Assembly: GCA_937872085.1 (NCBI GenBank)
Contig: CALMQK010000281.1
Coordinates: forward strand, 1-22,932
Reading direction: 5' to 3'
Origin: an uncultured euryarchaeote
Lineage (GTDB): Archaea; Thermoplasmatota; Thermoplasmata; UBA10834
Length of the DNA stretch: 22,932 bases
A program made the position numbers and the translations under genes. Shown here piece by piece: positions 7,740 to 15,270 of the stretch. A model generated the notes under the pieces. That model searched no databases. It saw only the letters and a program-made list of their open reading frames with translations, and was not told the DNA's origin. The number at the start of each line of letters is the position of its first letter. The first letter of the stretch is position 1.

Positions 7740-9293
7740 ATGCTGACCAAGAAGAGTGCTATACCATCGGGTCTGCCGAAGAGAACAGAGAGTCTCTGCC
7801 CCGAATGTCTCGCGATCATACCCGCGACCATCCGCGAGGAGAACGGCAAGGTGGTCATGGAGAAGAGTTGCCAGAAACACGGCGCATTCAAGGACACCGT
7901 CTGGTCCGACGCCGAGATGTACTTGAGGGTCGAGAAATGGGCCAAGGACGGGGTCGGGGTCGAAAACCCGGCCATACCGAAGGCGAAGCAATGCCCGAAC
8001 GACTGCGGCCTGTGCGACCTCCACCTGAGCCACACGGGGCTCGCGAACGTCGACCTCACAAACAGATGCAACCTCAGATGCCCGATCTGCTTCGCGAACG
8101 CGAACCAGGCCGGATACGTCTTCGAGCCCGACTACGAGACCGTGGTGAAGATGCTGAAGGTCCTCAGGGCACAGAGGCCCGTTCCCACTCCGGCCGTCCA
8201 GTTCTCGGGCGGGGAGCCTACGATTCATCCTAGGTTCATCGACATAATCAAGGCGGCGAAGGACCTGGGATTCGCCCAGATCCAGGTCGCCACGAACGGC
8301 ATCGAGTTCGCCAAGAGCCTGGACTTCTGCCAGAGGGCCAGCGACGCGGGGCTCAATACAGTATACCTCCAATTCGACGGATTGAGAGAGGAGATATACG
8401 TCCGCGCGAGAGGCAAAAACCTCCTCGAGGTCAAGAAGAAAGTGATCGAGAACTTCAGGAAGGTGAAGCATCACTCTTCGATAGTTTTCGTGCCCACGAT
8501 AGTGAAGGGCGTCAACGACGACCAGGTCTGGCCCATCCTCCGCTACGCCTTGGAGAACATGGACGTGGTCAGAGGCGTGAACTTCCAGCCCGTCGCCTTC
8601 ACGGGGAGGATGGACAAGGAGGAGCTGGAGAAGGGCAGGTACACGCTTCCCGACCTTGCCCACGACATGGAGTCCCAGTCCAAGGGGATGATCAAGACGA
8701 CCGATTGGTACCCTGTGCCCGTGGTCGCGCCTGTTTCCGAGCTTTGGTCCGCGCTTTACGGGGATCCGAAGGTCACGCTCACGACACACCCGCACTGCGG
8801 CATTGCCACTTACATGTACGTGAAGGACCCGGACAACATCATCCCAGTTACACGGTTCATAGATATCGAACCGCTGTTCATGGAGCTCTACGAGCTCGCG
8901 AAGAGGGCCGGGCCGAAGAAGCTCAAGGCGTTCTCCAAGCTGAAGGCGTTCAGACTGCTTAGGAAGTACCTGAAGAAGGACGCGATGCCGGACGGCATGA
9001 GCAGCGTGGACTTCCTGAGGTCGTTGCAGGGCGTGCTCTCGGAGTCCACGAAGAAGCAGCTCGCGAAGTTCAGCTGGCAGATGATGTATGTCGGCGCGAT
9101 GCACTTCATGGACTCCTACAACTATGACATCGAGCGGGTCAAGAGATGCATGATCCATTACACGACTCCAGACGGCAAGATCATCCCATTCTGCGCTTAC
9201 AACTCTGGCCCGGTCTACAGGACCGAGGTCGAGAAGAAGTTCTCCGTGCCTTTGGCAGAGTGGAGGAAGAAGCACGGGGACGAGTACACATGA
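7740..9293 (+). CDS. tes: Tetraether lipid synthase (Tes), radical SAM
   Basis: Joins the phytanyl ends of two archaeol-type lipids through sp3-sp3 carbon bonds to make membrane-spanning tetraethers (GDGT). It is 517 residues from ATG 7740; an in-frame TTG at 7707 is too close to the TATA box. The radical SAM cluster motif is C110, C114, C117 (CNLRCPIC), followed by the SAM-binding SGGEP at 156-160 and an ATNG strand at 184-187. Extra cysteines fit the additional iron sites of Tes: C20/C23/C44 at the N-terminus, C85/C89/C92 just before the radical SAM motif, and C353 (HPHCG), C470 and C485 in the C-terminal half. The stretches TDWYPVPVV (321-329) and THPHCGIATY (349-358) are characteristic of this family. 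It is nine bases ahead of ferredoxin and then geranylgeranyl reductase, the same trio I recall from Methanosarcina acetivorans (MA1486-1485-1484). The assignment is strong on both sequence and context. Confidence 0.92.
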   Translation: MLTKKSAIPSGLPKRTESLCPECLAIIPATIREENGKVVMEKSCQKHGAFKDTVWSDAEMYLRVEKWAKDGVGVENPAIPKAKQCPNDCGLCDLHLSHTGLANVDLTNRCNLRCPICFANANQAGYVFEPDYETVVKMLKVLRAQRPVPTPAVQFSGGEPTIHPRFIDIIKAAKDLGFAQIQVATNGIEFAKSLDFCQRASDAGLNTVYLQFDGLREEIYVRARGKNLLEVKKKVIENFRKVKHHSSIVFVPTIVKGVNDDQVWPILRYALENMDVVRGVNFQPVAFTGRMDKEELEKGRYTLPDLAHDMESQSKGMIKTTDWYPVPVVAPVSELWSALYGDPKVTLTTHPHCGIATYMYVKDPDNIIPVTRFIDIEPLFMELYELAKRAGPKKLKAFSKLKAFRLLRKYLKKDAMPDGMSSVDFLRSLQGVLSESTKKQLAKFSWQMMYVGAMHFMDSYNYDIERVKRCMIHYTTPDGKIIPFCAYNSGPVYRTEVEKKFSVPLAEWRKKHGDEYT

Positions 9294-9302
9294 GTTGATA
9301 TC

Positions 9303-9497
9303 ATGGATGAGCAGCTGGATGAGTTCGAAGTCGACATAACGAGATGCATGCATTGCGGGGCCTGCGTAGGCTCCTGCCCCGTGAACGCGATATTCCTAAA
9401 CGAGGTACTTCTGGTGTTCAACGATGACTGTACCATGTGCAAGCGGTGCATCAAGGTGTGCCCCGTTGGCGCGATAAAGATCATGGGGGACAAGTAG
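9303..9497 (+). CDS. Two-cluster [4Fe-4S] ferredoxin of the lipid operon
   Basis: A 64-residue ferredoxin with two complete CxxCxxCxxxCP motifs, C15/C18/C21/C25 and C43/C46/C49/C53, separated by a short insert. It probably carries electrons to the geranylgeranyl reductase next door and possibly to Tes. In Methanosarcina acetivorans the equivalent ferredoxin supports full reduction of archaeal lipids by its reductase partner (established); the role here is by analogy. It starts nine bases after the tes stop, and its TAG abuts the ATG of ggr with no gap, so the three genes are almost certainly one transcript with coupled translation. The acidic first ten residues (MDEQLDEFEV) are not part of the cluster-binding core. 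Confidence 0.95.
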   Translation: MDEQLDEFEVDITRCMHCGACVGSCPVNAIFLNEVLLVFNDDCTMCKRCIKVCPVGAIKIMGDK

Positions 9498-10685
9498 ATG
9501 GCCGACTACGATGTGGTCGTCGTCGGGGCTGGACCTGCCGGATCGATGACCGCCAAGTGGGCGGCCAAGAACGGCGCGAGAGTGCTGATGATCGAGAAGC
9601 GCCAGGAGATCGGCTCCCCGGTGAGATGCGGCGAGGGCATCTCAAGGAGCTGGCTGGATTCCGTGGGCATCAAGCTCGACTCGAAGAGCGTCGCAAGACA
9701 GGTGAAGGGGGCCAAGATAGTCGCGCCGAACGGAACACCATTCTACCTTTCCGAGGATATGGCTGGGGACGAGGTTGGGCTCGTGATCGAGCGGATCTTC
9801 TTCGACAAGCTGCTCGCCAAGGATGCCGTGAAGGCCGGCGCCGACCTGCAGCTCAAGACCTCGGCTGTGAACCTTCTCAAGAAGGGCGACAAGGTGACTG
9901 GCGTGAAGGTGAAATCGTTCGGCGAGACGAGGGACATCAGCTGCGGGTGTGTCGTCGGCGCTGACGGCTATGAGTCTCAGGTCGGCAGATGGGCTGGCAT
10001 CAACACGAACCTGGCGCCGAGGGACATCACGAGCTGCTTCCAGTATAGGCTGACGAACATCAAGCATGACCCCGACTACTGCGAGTTCACGCTCGGGAGC
10101 AAGGCGCCGGGCGGATACATCTGGATATTCCCGAAGGACGAGGATACGGCCAATGTCGGGATCGGCATGCAGCTCACCAAGCTGAAGGACCCCGCGGACG
10201 TGAAGAAGCACCTCGACAGGTTCATCCAGGCGGACCCGAGGCTGAAGAAGGGGAAGGCGCTTGAGATGGTCAGCGGCGCGGTCTCGATATGCGCTCCCAT
10301 AGACAGGACGGTCGGCGACGGCATACTCCTGGTCGGGGACGCAGCGAGGCAGATCGACCCGATCACGGGCGGTGGCATCTCGAACAGCTGCAAGGCGGGC
10401 AAGGTCGCCGGAGAAGTGCTGGCGAAGGCTTCCAGGGAGAGGAACTTCAGCGTGGACTCATTGAGGAGGTACGAGAATGGCTGGAGGAACCTGTTGGAGA
10501 ACCATCTCTACAGGAACTGGATGGCGAAGGAGAAGCTCGTCACCCTCTCGGATGACACGTTCAACAAGGTTATCGCCACTTTGAACGAGGTGGGCGTCGA
10601 GAGGATGTCCACGATAGCGATCCTCAAGGCCATCGAGAAGAGGCATCCAGACCTGGTCAAGGAGTTCCAGGACCTCCTCGGCTGA
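9498..10685 (+). CDS. ggr: Geranylgeranyl reductase family FAD enzyme (archaeal lipid saturation)
   Basis: Reduces the double bonds of geranylgeranyl chains in archaeal ether lipids, using FAD. It is 395 residues, the family's normal length. The N-terminal Rossmann motif is GAGPAG at 10-15, with the acidic end of the second strand near E33. PVRCGEG at 41-47 contains the conserved cysteine (C44) of this subfamily. The catalytic-site signature GGYIWIFP lies at 205-212, and the second FAD motif, LLVGDAARQIDPITGGGI, at 277-294. The ATG follows the ferredoxin TAG directly. With Tes and ferredoxin upstream, this operon makes saturated, tail-linked tetraethers. Related FAD enzymes acting on polyprenyl quinones or dolichol cannot be excluded by sequence alone, but context points to membrane lipids. 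Confidence 0.92.
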   Translation: MADYDVVVVGAGPAGSMTAKWAAKNGARVLMIEKRQEIGSPVRCGEGISRSWLDSVGIKLDSKSVARQVKGAKIVAPNGTPFYLSEDMAGDEVGLVIERIFFDKLLAKDAVKAGADLQLKTSAVNLLKKGDKVTGVKVKSFGETRDISCGCVVGADGYESQVGRWAGINTNLAPRDITSCFQYRLTNIKHDPDYCEFTLGSKAPGGYIWIFPKDEDTANVGIGMQLTKLKDPADVKKHLDRFIQADPRLKKGKALEMVSGAVSICAPIDRTVGDGILLVGDAARQIDPITGGGISNSCKAGKVAGEVLAKASRERNFSVDSLRRYENGWRNLLENHLYRNWMAKEKLVTLSDDTFNKVIATLNEVGVERMSTIAILKAIEKRHPDLVKEFQDLLG

Positions 10686-10748
10686 TCCGGTGCGCTAAAA
10701 CCAATAGGGGGGTCGCTCCTTCTCGTCCTGAGAGGGAACCGGTTGAGG

Positions 10749-12233
10749 ATGCTGCAAAGCCTAGGGACCGACAGAAGAAGGGCGCTCATCGCGGCAGCCC
10801 TGATCCTCGTCCTCGCCTCGTTCTTGAGGTTGTATCACATCGGGTGGAGCTTCTCGAGCAACGGCGTGGACGAAGGCATCATGCTCGAGAGGAGCCTGAT
10901 GGTGAGCCGGGGCTACCAGCTCTATTCGGGAATGCCCTCGGACCAAGCACCTCTGGCATTCTATGTCGGCGCTTTGCTGGATGGCAACGTGCTGGCCCTG
11001 CGGTCGTTCGTCGCTGTGCTCTCCATACTCGCGATAGCGGTCTCTATGATCGCAGCGAAGAGGCTGGCCGGGAACAACGGCATGCTCATCACGGGTCTGC
11101 TCCTGGCGGTCGACTTCGCCCTGTTAAGGGAATCCCGGCTCTTCTCCCTAGACGCGGTATCGAGCTCGTTCCTGGCGCTATCCCTGCTGCCGTTCCTGGT
11201 CTATATCAAGAGCGGCAACCGACCCATGCTCCTCGCCTCTGGGTTGATGGTCGGCCTCTCGACTGCATCCAAGCTTTTCGGGGTCCTCGGCCTCCTCGGG
11301 ATGCTCCTGTTCATGGTCCTGGAGATGAGATCGAAGAGCGAACCAAGACGGAGGAAGGTGCTGGACATCCTCATGTTGGTGATCGTATCGGCGATACCCC
11401 TCGGCCTGTTCATGGTGGCCCTCGGACCCGGGGACATGATACAGGGGATGGTCTTCGACCAGGGTCACCGCGGCTTCGAGATAGGGCTGAAGCTCTCCAT
11501 CCTCGGGTACTTCGCGGTAAACATCGCCTATCTGCTCCCGCTCGTGAGTGTGAGAACAATGTGGAAGGAGAGGCCCGAGTACCGTTTCCTCCTGACTCTC
11601 TCGTTCGTCCTTCTCGCGTTCATGATTTTCCAGCCGTTGACCTTCTTCCATCATCTTGTGATGCTGAGCCCGCCTCTCGCCATCCTTGCGGGAGCACTCA
11701 TAACTTCAGCCCTTGAACATAAAAAGAAATCATCAGAAACGATTCTTAAACTTGTAGTTACAAAAAGGGCTGTAGTGTCGGCGAATAGGATCATCGCCTT
11801 GTCCATCATCGGAGTGCTGGTTTCGACTGGGTTCGGAGCCTACGGATTGGCAGCACAAGGCAGCACGATCCAAGAAAGCTACGCCAAGATGATCAAACAG
11901 TACTCTAGCCCCTCCCAATGGGTCGTGAGCGGCGACCCATTGATGGTCTCCCTTGCCGACAGGTTGACGCCTCCAGGGCTCGTGAACATAGCCTACAGAC
12001 AGTATCCTGACTTGACGGAGCAAGAGCTGGAATCCGAGATAATCCAGTACAATGTTACTGTCGTGGTCCTATGCTACCGGCTCAACGACATGCCTGGTTT
12101 GCCCGCGTTCCTGATGGCGAATGGATACCATGTCCCAATCGTTGCCCTGATATACCAGCCATTTGGGAGCGAGCCGGTCCTGAACCTTTTCGAGAACGGG
12201 ATCGGGCCAGTGACGTTCTTTTACAAGAGCTGA
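10749..12233 (+). CDS. GT-C membrane glycosyltransferase (GT39/ArnT-like)
   Basis: A polytopic protein of 494 residues with about ten hydrophobic segments and a C-terminal soluble part. The first extracytoplasmic loop carries D41-E42 in the context NGVDEGIM, the acidic pair typical of GT-C enzymes that use lipid-phosphate sugars. The fold and size resemble the dolichyl-phosphate-mannose protein mannosyltransferase/ArnT superfamily, so it probably moves a sugar from a polyprenyl-phosphate donor to a protein, lipid or glycan on the outer face. ATG 10749 was chosen over a TTG at 10743 six bases earlier; GGTTGAGG provides a weak ribosome site. It lies 63 bases after ggr, with only a weak TATA-like stretch (10694-10701), so read-through from the lipid operon is possible. 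It is convergent with the dolichol-phosphate-sugar synthase gene, stops four bases apart. The linker coded at about 11715-11770 is markedly AT-rich and lysine-rich. Confidence 0.8.
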   Translation: MLQSLGTDRRRALIAAALILVLASFLRLYHIGWSFSSNGVDEGIMLERSLMVSRGYQLYSGMPSDQAPLAFYVGALLDGNVLALRSFVAVLSILAIAVSMIAAKRLAGNNGMLITGLLLAVDFALLRESRLFSLDAVSSSFLALSLLPFLVYIKSGNRPMLLASGLMVGLSTASKLFGVLGLLGMLLFMVLEMRSKSEPRRRKVLDILMLVIVSAIPLGLFMVALGPGDMIQGMVFDQGHRGFEIGLKLSILGYFAVNIAYLLPLVSVRTMWKERPEYRFLLTLSFVLLAFMIFQPLTFFHHLVMLSPPLAILAGALITSALEHKKKSSETILKLVVTKRAVVSANRIIALSIIGVLVSTGFGAYGLAAQGSTIQESYAKMIKQYSSPSQWVVSGDPLMVSLADRLTPPGLVNIAYRQYPDLTEQELESEIIQYNVTVVVLCYRLNDMPGLPAFLMANGYHVPIVALIYQPFGSEPVLNLFENGIGPVTFFYKS

Positions 12234-12237
12234 CTCG

Positions 12238-13329
12238 TCACCTTCGTCGAGTCTCATCGCGAAATGTCCAGAACGAATTAGCGAAGAAGTTGAAGATGCT
12301 CACTATGAATATCGCGACAAGATTCGCCGCGATCAGATAGAGACTGGCCTTGTCCATCCCGATGTCCAGCGCAGGCATTGCGACGTCCACTATTCCATAC
12401 AGGATGATCAGGTTGAGGACGAGTCCGCAAACGCTGACTGCGAGGAACTGAGCATACTGCCATGGCAGACTTCTCTTCGATCTGTATGTCCACCTTCTGT
12501 TCATGTAGTAGTTCGACGTGGCGGCTACGCAGAACGCCAGCACCGCGGCCAGGAGGTAGTAGACGAAGAATATCTCGCTGGCAGTCCACAGGATCGCGGA
12601 ATTGATGATTGCGCCCACCAAACCAACTGCTGAGAACTTGATGTACTTGGAAAGCCACGGTTTCCGGTACTCGTAGAGCAGGATGACATGGTCGATGTAC
12701 CTCAGGTACTCGCCGCCTCCGAGCTTGCTCTTCCCGGCCTTCCTGTCGGCGAAGTGTATCGGGACCTCGACTGCTTTGGTGTACTTGCCCTTGACCAGGA
12801 TCTCCAACCCGATCTTGTATCCGACAGGGTCGAGCGCAACGCCCTCGATCACGGACCTCTTGAGTGCGAAGAACCCCGACATAGGGTCCTTGACCTTCGT
12901 CAGCCATCTGGCAAGGAGCGTCGCCCCCTTCGAAATGATCCTCCGGGTGAATGGCCAATTCTCCACGCTGCCGTCCTTGACATACCTGCTGCCGACGACG
13001 ACATCCGCCTCGCCAGACTCGATCTTGGAGACCATCTCGGGTATCATCTCAGGGGGATGGCTCAGGTCAGCGTCCATCACTACAAGGATCGAGCCGCTGG
13101 CCGCTTTGAACCCCTCGAGCACGGCCGACGAGAGACCGAGCTTCCCGGACCTGTGCACCACCTTGAGGTTCTCCGTCTTGGCGATCTCCTCCGCGCGGGC
13201 ACCAGTCCCGTCAGGACTGTTGTCGTCGACTATCACGATCTCGGCGCTCAACCCGGCAGAAGAGCAGGCCTGCTGGACCCTGCGGACCAGTTCGTCCAGG
13301 TTCTCCTTCTCATTGTAGGTTGGCACCAC
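12238..13329 (-). CDS. Dolichol-phosphate sugar (mannose) synthase fused to GtrA membrane domain
   Basis: Makes polyprenyl-phosphate-linked mannose or glucose from the nucleotide sugar on the cytoplasmic face. The GT2 catalytic domain (1-225) has VPTYNE at 2-7, DDNSPDG at 35-41, the metal-binding DADLSHPPE at 86-94, GSRY at 113-116 and DPMSGFF at 148-154. The C-terminal half (226-356) is a GtrA-like four-helix membrane domain with paired NRRWTY (277-282) and NSFWTF (351-356) motifs; two-domain enzymes of this kind are known in archaea. The only available start is GTG 13329, which removes the usual residues before the first VPTYNE strand. Upstream in frame the sequence encodes PGTISIV but has no ATG, GTG or TTG before a stop at 13375-13377. 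It overlaps the upstream membrane gene by 20 bases. The donor it makes could feed the GT-C enzyme encoded convergently. Confidence 0.9.
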   Translation of the reverse strand: MVPTYNEKENLDELVRRVQQACSSAGLSAEIVIVDDNSPDGTGARAEEIAKTENLKVVHRSGKLGLSSAVLEGFKAASGSILVVMDADLSHPPEMIPEMVSKIESGEADVVVGSRYVKDGSVENWPFTRRIISKGATLLARWLTKVKDPMSGFFALKRSVIEGVALDPVGYKIGLEILVKGKYTKAVEVPIHFADRKAGKSKLGGGEYLRYIDHVILLYEYRKPWLSKYIKFSAVGLVGAIINSAILWTASEIFFVYYLLAAVLAFCVAATSNYYMNRRWTYRSKRSLPWQYAQFLAVSVCGLVLNLIILYGIVDVAMPALDIGMDKASLYLIAANLVAIFIVSIFNFFANSFWTFRDETRRR

Positions 13330-13936
13330 TATCGAGATCGTTCCGGGGCACCCCCTTCCTCTTCTTCCTGTAGGTTAGTGATACGATCGTGCTTGCGGTT
13401 ATGACGATTGCGACCAATGCGAGAGATATCCATGGAGACAGATCGCCCACGAGGTTCTCGCGGAGGACGGCAAAGACCGCGACCCAGGCGGAGAACTTCA
13501 GCAGTGCACTGCCGAACAAGTATATGGTGGCTTTCCTTATGTTCCAGTTGTTGGCGGCGATGAATGCTCCAGTGTAAGGGATCAACGGGGCGAACCTATT
13601 GAGGACGAGAAGGCGCTCATCGTTGACTATCAGCCAGTTCGTGTAGCCCGACATCGCCCTCTGGATCCGCTTCGGAAGACCAGCGAGCTTGACGACCGAG
13701 TAAAGGCTCAGGGTCCCAGCGACGCTAGCCATTGTGGCAACAAGGACGAGCGTCAATCCGAAAGAGAACGATGGGGCCGGATGTGCATTCCAGATGAACA
13801 CTAACCAGACCTCAGGGAGCGTTGGGAAGGCAGCCCCGTCCAGCCAAATGACGATGGCGATTGCGATGAACATGCCGATGTCGCCAAGGCCCCGGAACAT
13901 GTCGAAGATGTTTTGCCCAATGTCCGTCAGAATCAT
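13310..13936 (-). CDS. DedA/VTT-like membrane protein
   Basis: A 208-residue protein with four to six hydrophobic segments. The pattern WLDGAAFPTLPEVWLVF near residues 31-47 and NRFAPLIPYTGAFIAANNW near 113-131 resembles the two re-entrant regions of DedA/VTT proteins (the family R-F-x-P motif). These proteins have been linked to lipid-carrier recycling (undecaprenyl phosphate or phosphatidylethanolamine scrambling in other organisms), which would suit a lipid-linked glycan pathway; that is an inference. The C-terminus is basic (YRKKRKG). Its ATG overlaps the stop of the upstream glycosyltransferase in an ATGA junction, and its own end overlaps the dolichol-phosphate sugar synthase start, so translation of the three genes is likely coupled. 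Confidence 0.65.
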   Translation of the reverse strand: MILTDIGQNIFDMFRGLGDIGMFIAIAIVIWLDGAAFPTLPEVWLVFIWNAHPAPSFSFGLTLVLVATMASVAGTLSLYSVVKLAGLPKRIQRAMSGYTNWLIVNDERLLVLNRFAPLIPYTGAFIAANNWNIRKATIYLFGSALLKFSAWVAVFAVLRENLVGDLSPWISLALVAIVITASTIVSLTYRKKRKGVPRNDLDSGANLQ

Positions 13937-14973
13937 CCCACTTGGCCTCCGTTCGCAAGCGTCTCATACAGCTCCTTCAGCATCAGGGCCGTCTTCTTCA
14001 TGTCGTGGTCCGCGGCCAGGCTCCGCGCGCCGTCCACGAGCTTGCATCTTAGGCCAGGGTCATCCAGGACAAGGCGCAGCTTGTCGGAGAAGTCGTCGTC
14101 GCTCTTGGCCTTGAGGCAGTGGCTGCCGTCATGGACCCACTCCTCGTAGACCGGGATGTCCCTGATGATCAGAGGACATCCGCAGCTCGCGGCCTCGAGC
14201 ATCACGTTCCCGTAGCTCTCGGCCCTCGTAGGGAACACGAAAACGTCCGCGGCGGAATAGACCCCCACGATCTCCTCGAAAGGGACATGCCCCGTGAATA
14301 CGACGTTTCCGCGCGAGATCCCATCCAGGGCGTCTCTCAAGAGCACCTCGGATTCACCGACCCATACGAACTTGACGTCCTCCCTGTCCTTGAACCGTGA
14401 GGACATGTTGATAAACGTGTCAACTCCCTTCCTGGGGATCCTGAGGCCGACGCTGAGCACCAGCTTGTCCGACCTCGACACTCCCAGCTTCTCCCTGAAC
14501 CGCATCCCGAGCTCCTCGTTCCTCACGAAGACTTCCCTGTTGATCCCGTTCGGTATGATCCTGAACGGCCCGCGCACGCCGTCCTTCGCCAGAGATTTGG
14601 CGACATATGGTGTGGCGCCCACGACGACCGTGCCGAGATTGTAGAACCTGACCGAGTACTCACGAACGAATGGATAGAACAACGAGCCACCCTTGAAACC
14701 GCCTTTGACGAGCTCGGGCAGATGCCGTCCGTGCACGACCAACGGCTTGCGGGCCTTGCGTTGCCTGAGGGCCCAAAGGAACGAGTCGGGGAGAGGACTG
14801 TGGACGTGGAGCACGTCGTACTTCTCCTTTGGTTTGTTCATGTATACCTTGCAGCCGATCTTCTCCAGTTCCTTCACGACCATCGGGACGTTCGTCCCCA
14901 TGCCGCCTGGATTCTTGTACGGTATGATGGTTCGGTACCTCTCCAACTCTGTCAGCATGCAAACCGAAACCAT
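13933..14973 (-). CDS. GT4-type (GT-B fold) glycosyltransferase
   Basis: A 346-residue retaining glycosyltransferase with two Rossmann-like halves. The N-terminal half has the GGMGTNVPMVVKELEKIG acceptor-side helix at 23-40 and HVHSPLPDSF at 56-65. The C-terminal half has IPNGINREVF (140-149), the nucleotide-sugar region GLRIPRKGVDTFI (176-188), and the EX7E motif in ESYGNVMLE (E252, E260). The stretch around YNLGTVVVGATPYVAKSL resembles GT4 enzymes that glycosylate membrane diacylglycerol lipids, so a glycolipid or lipid-linked acceptor is plausible, though not shown. AGGTGG at 14978-14983 is a good ribosome site for the ATG at 14973. It is the first gene of an operon with the DedA-like and dolichol-phosphate sugar synthase genes. 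Confidence 0.88.
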   Translation of the reverse strand: MVSVCMLTELERYRTIIPYKNPGGMGTNVPMVVKELEKIGCKVYMNKPKEKYDVLHVHSPLPDSFLWALRQRKARKPLVVHGRHLPELVKGGFKGGSLFYPFVREYSVRFYNLGTVVVGATPYVAKSLAKDGVRGPFRIIPNGINREVFVRNEELGMRFREKLGVSRSDKLVLSVGLRIPRKGVDTFINMSSRFKDREDVKFVWVGESEVLLRDALDGISRGNVVFTGHVPFEEIVGVYSAADVFVFPTRAESYGNVMLEAASCGCPLIIRDIPVYEEWVHDGSHCLKAKSDDDFSDKLRLVLDDPGLRCKLVDGARSLAADHDMKKTALMLKELYETLANGGQVG

Positions 14974-15053
14974 CGTGCCACCTTACTGCGGGACCGACGA
15001 CAAAAGCTGCGGGAAGATCCCGATTCCCCTCACCACCGTGAGCCTGCGAGAAC

Positions 15054-15063
15054 ATATTAATAT
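15054..15063. promoter_or_regulatory. 10-bp palindromic TATA element between divergent units
   Basis: ATATTAATAT is a perfect palindrome in an otherwise GC-rich gap. Leftward it would start the GT4 operon near 15034, with a leader of about 60 bases holding the AGGTGG site. Rightward it would start a transcript near 15084, just at the GGAGG of the small candidate frame at 15091. The GT4 gene has an alternative weak TATA (minus-strand GCTTTTG, 15002-15008). Confidence 0.45.
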
Positions 15064-15090
15064 TGTGCGGCCCGCTGAGCACGGAGGCCC

Positions 15091-15150
15091 ATGAGGACGC
15101 TGAGCATTCCTGACTTGATGAGGCTCAAGAAGGTTTGTGGAATGGCGTGA
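15091..15150 (+). CDS. Candidate 19-residue small ORF
   Basis: The frame starting at ATG 15091 encodes MRTLSIPDLMRLKKVCGMA and stops at TGA 15148-15150. Two things single it out: a perfect GGAGG at 15083-15087, four bases ahead of the ATG, and a TATA element at 15054-15063 at the right distance. It has no recognisable family and is far too short for coding statistics. The rest of the gap (15151-15270) shows no gene. It may be a small protein, a leader peptide for nothing obvious, or chance. Confidence 0.22.
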   Translation: MRTLSIPDLMRLKKVCGMA

Positions 15151-15270
15151 AAGAAAACCCTGCTGGCAAGCGTCATTCCAAGGTTCCATTCCTCGCCGGA
15201 TTCGTGGAGCGAAAAGTCCTGGTCTCACATGAACTGTTGTTCGCCCTAACCACCTTCGTCTTCCGGGGGT

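Noticed and set aside
7673..8071. 133-codon N-terminal extension of the TrmB-like regulator
   Set aside because: It would lie over the shared promoter and antisense to the tes 5' end, and the family's winged helix starts shortly after ATG 7672.
7431..9353. Long 640-codon open frame on the minus strand
   Set aside because: It runs antisense through most of tes and the regulator's 5' part. It is an artefact of GC-rich codon use, with no recognisable motif, while the plus strand carries an unmistakable radical SAM enzyme.
14983..15228. 81-codon minus-strand frame upstream of the GT4 gene
   Set aside because: It crosses the palindromic TATA element, and has no ribosome site or recognisable sequence.
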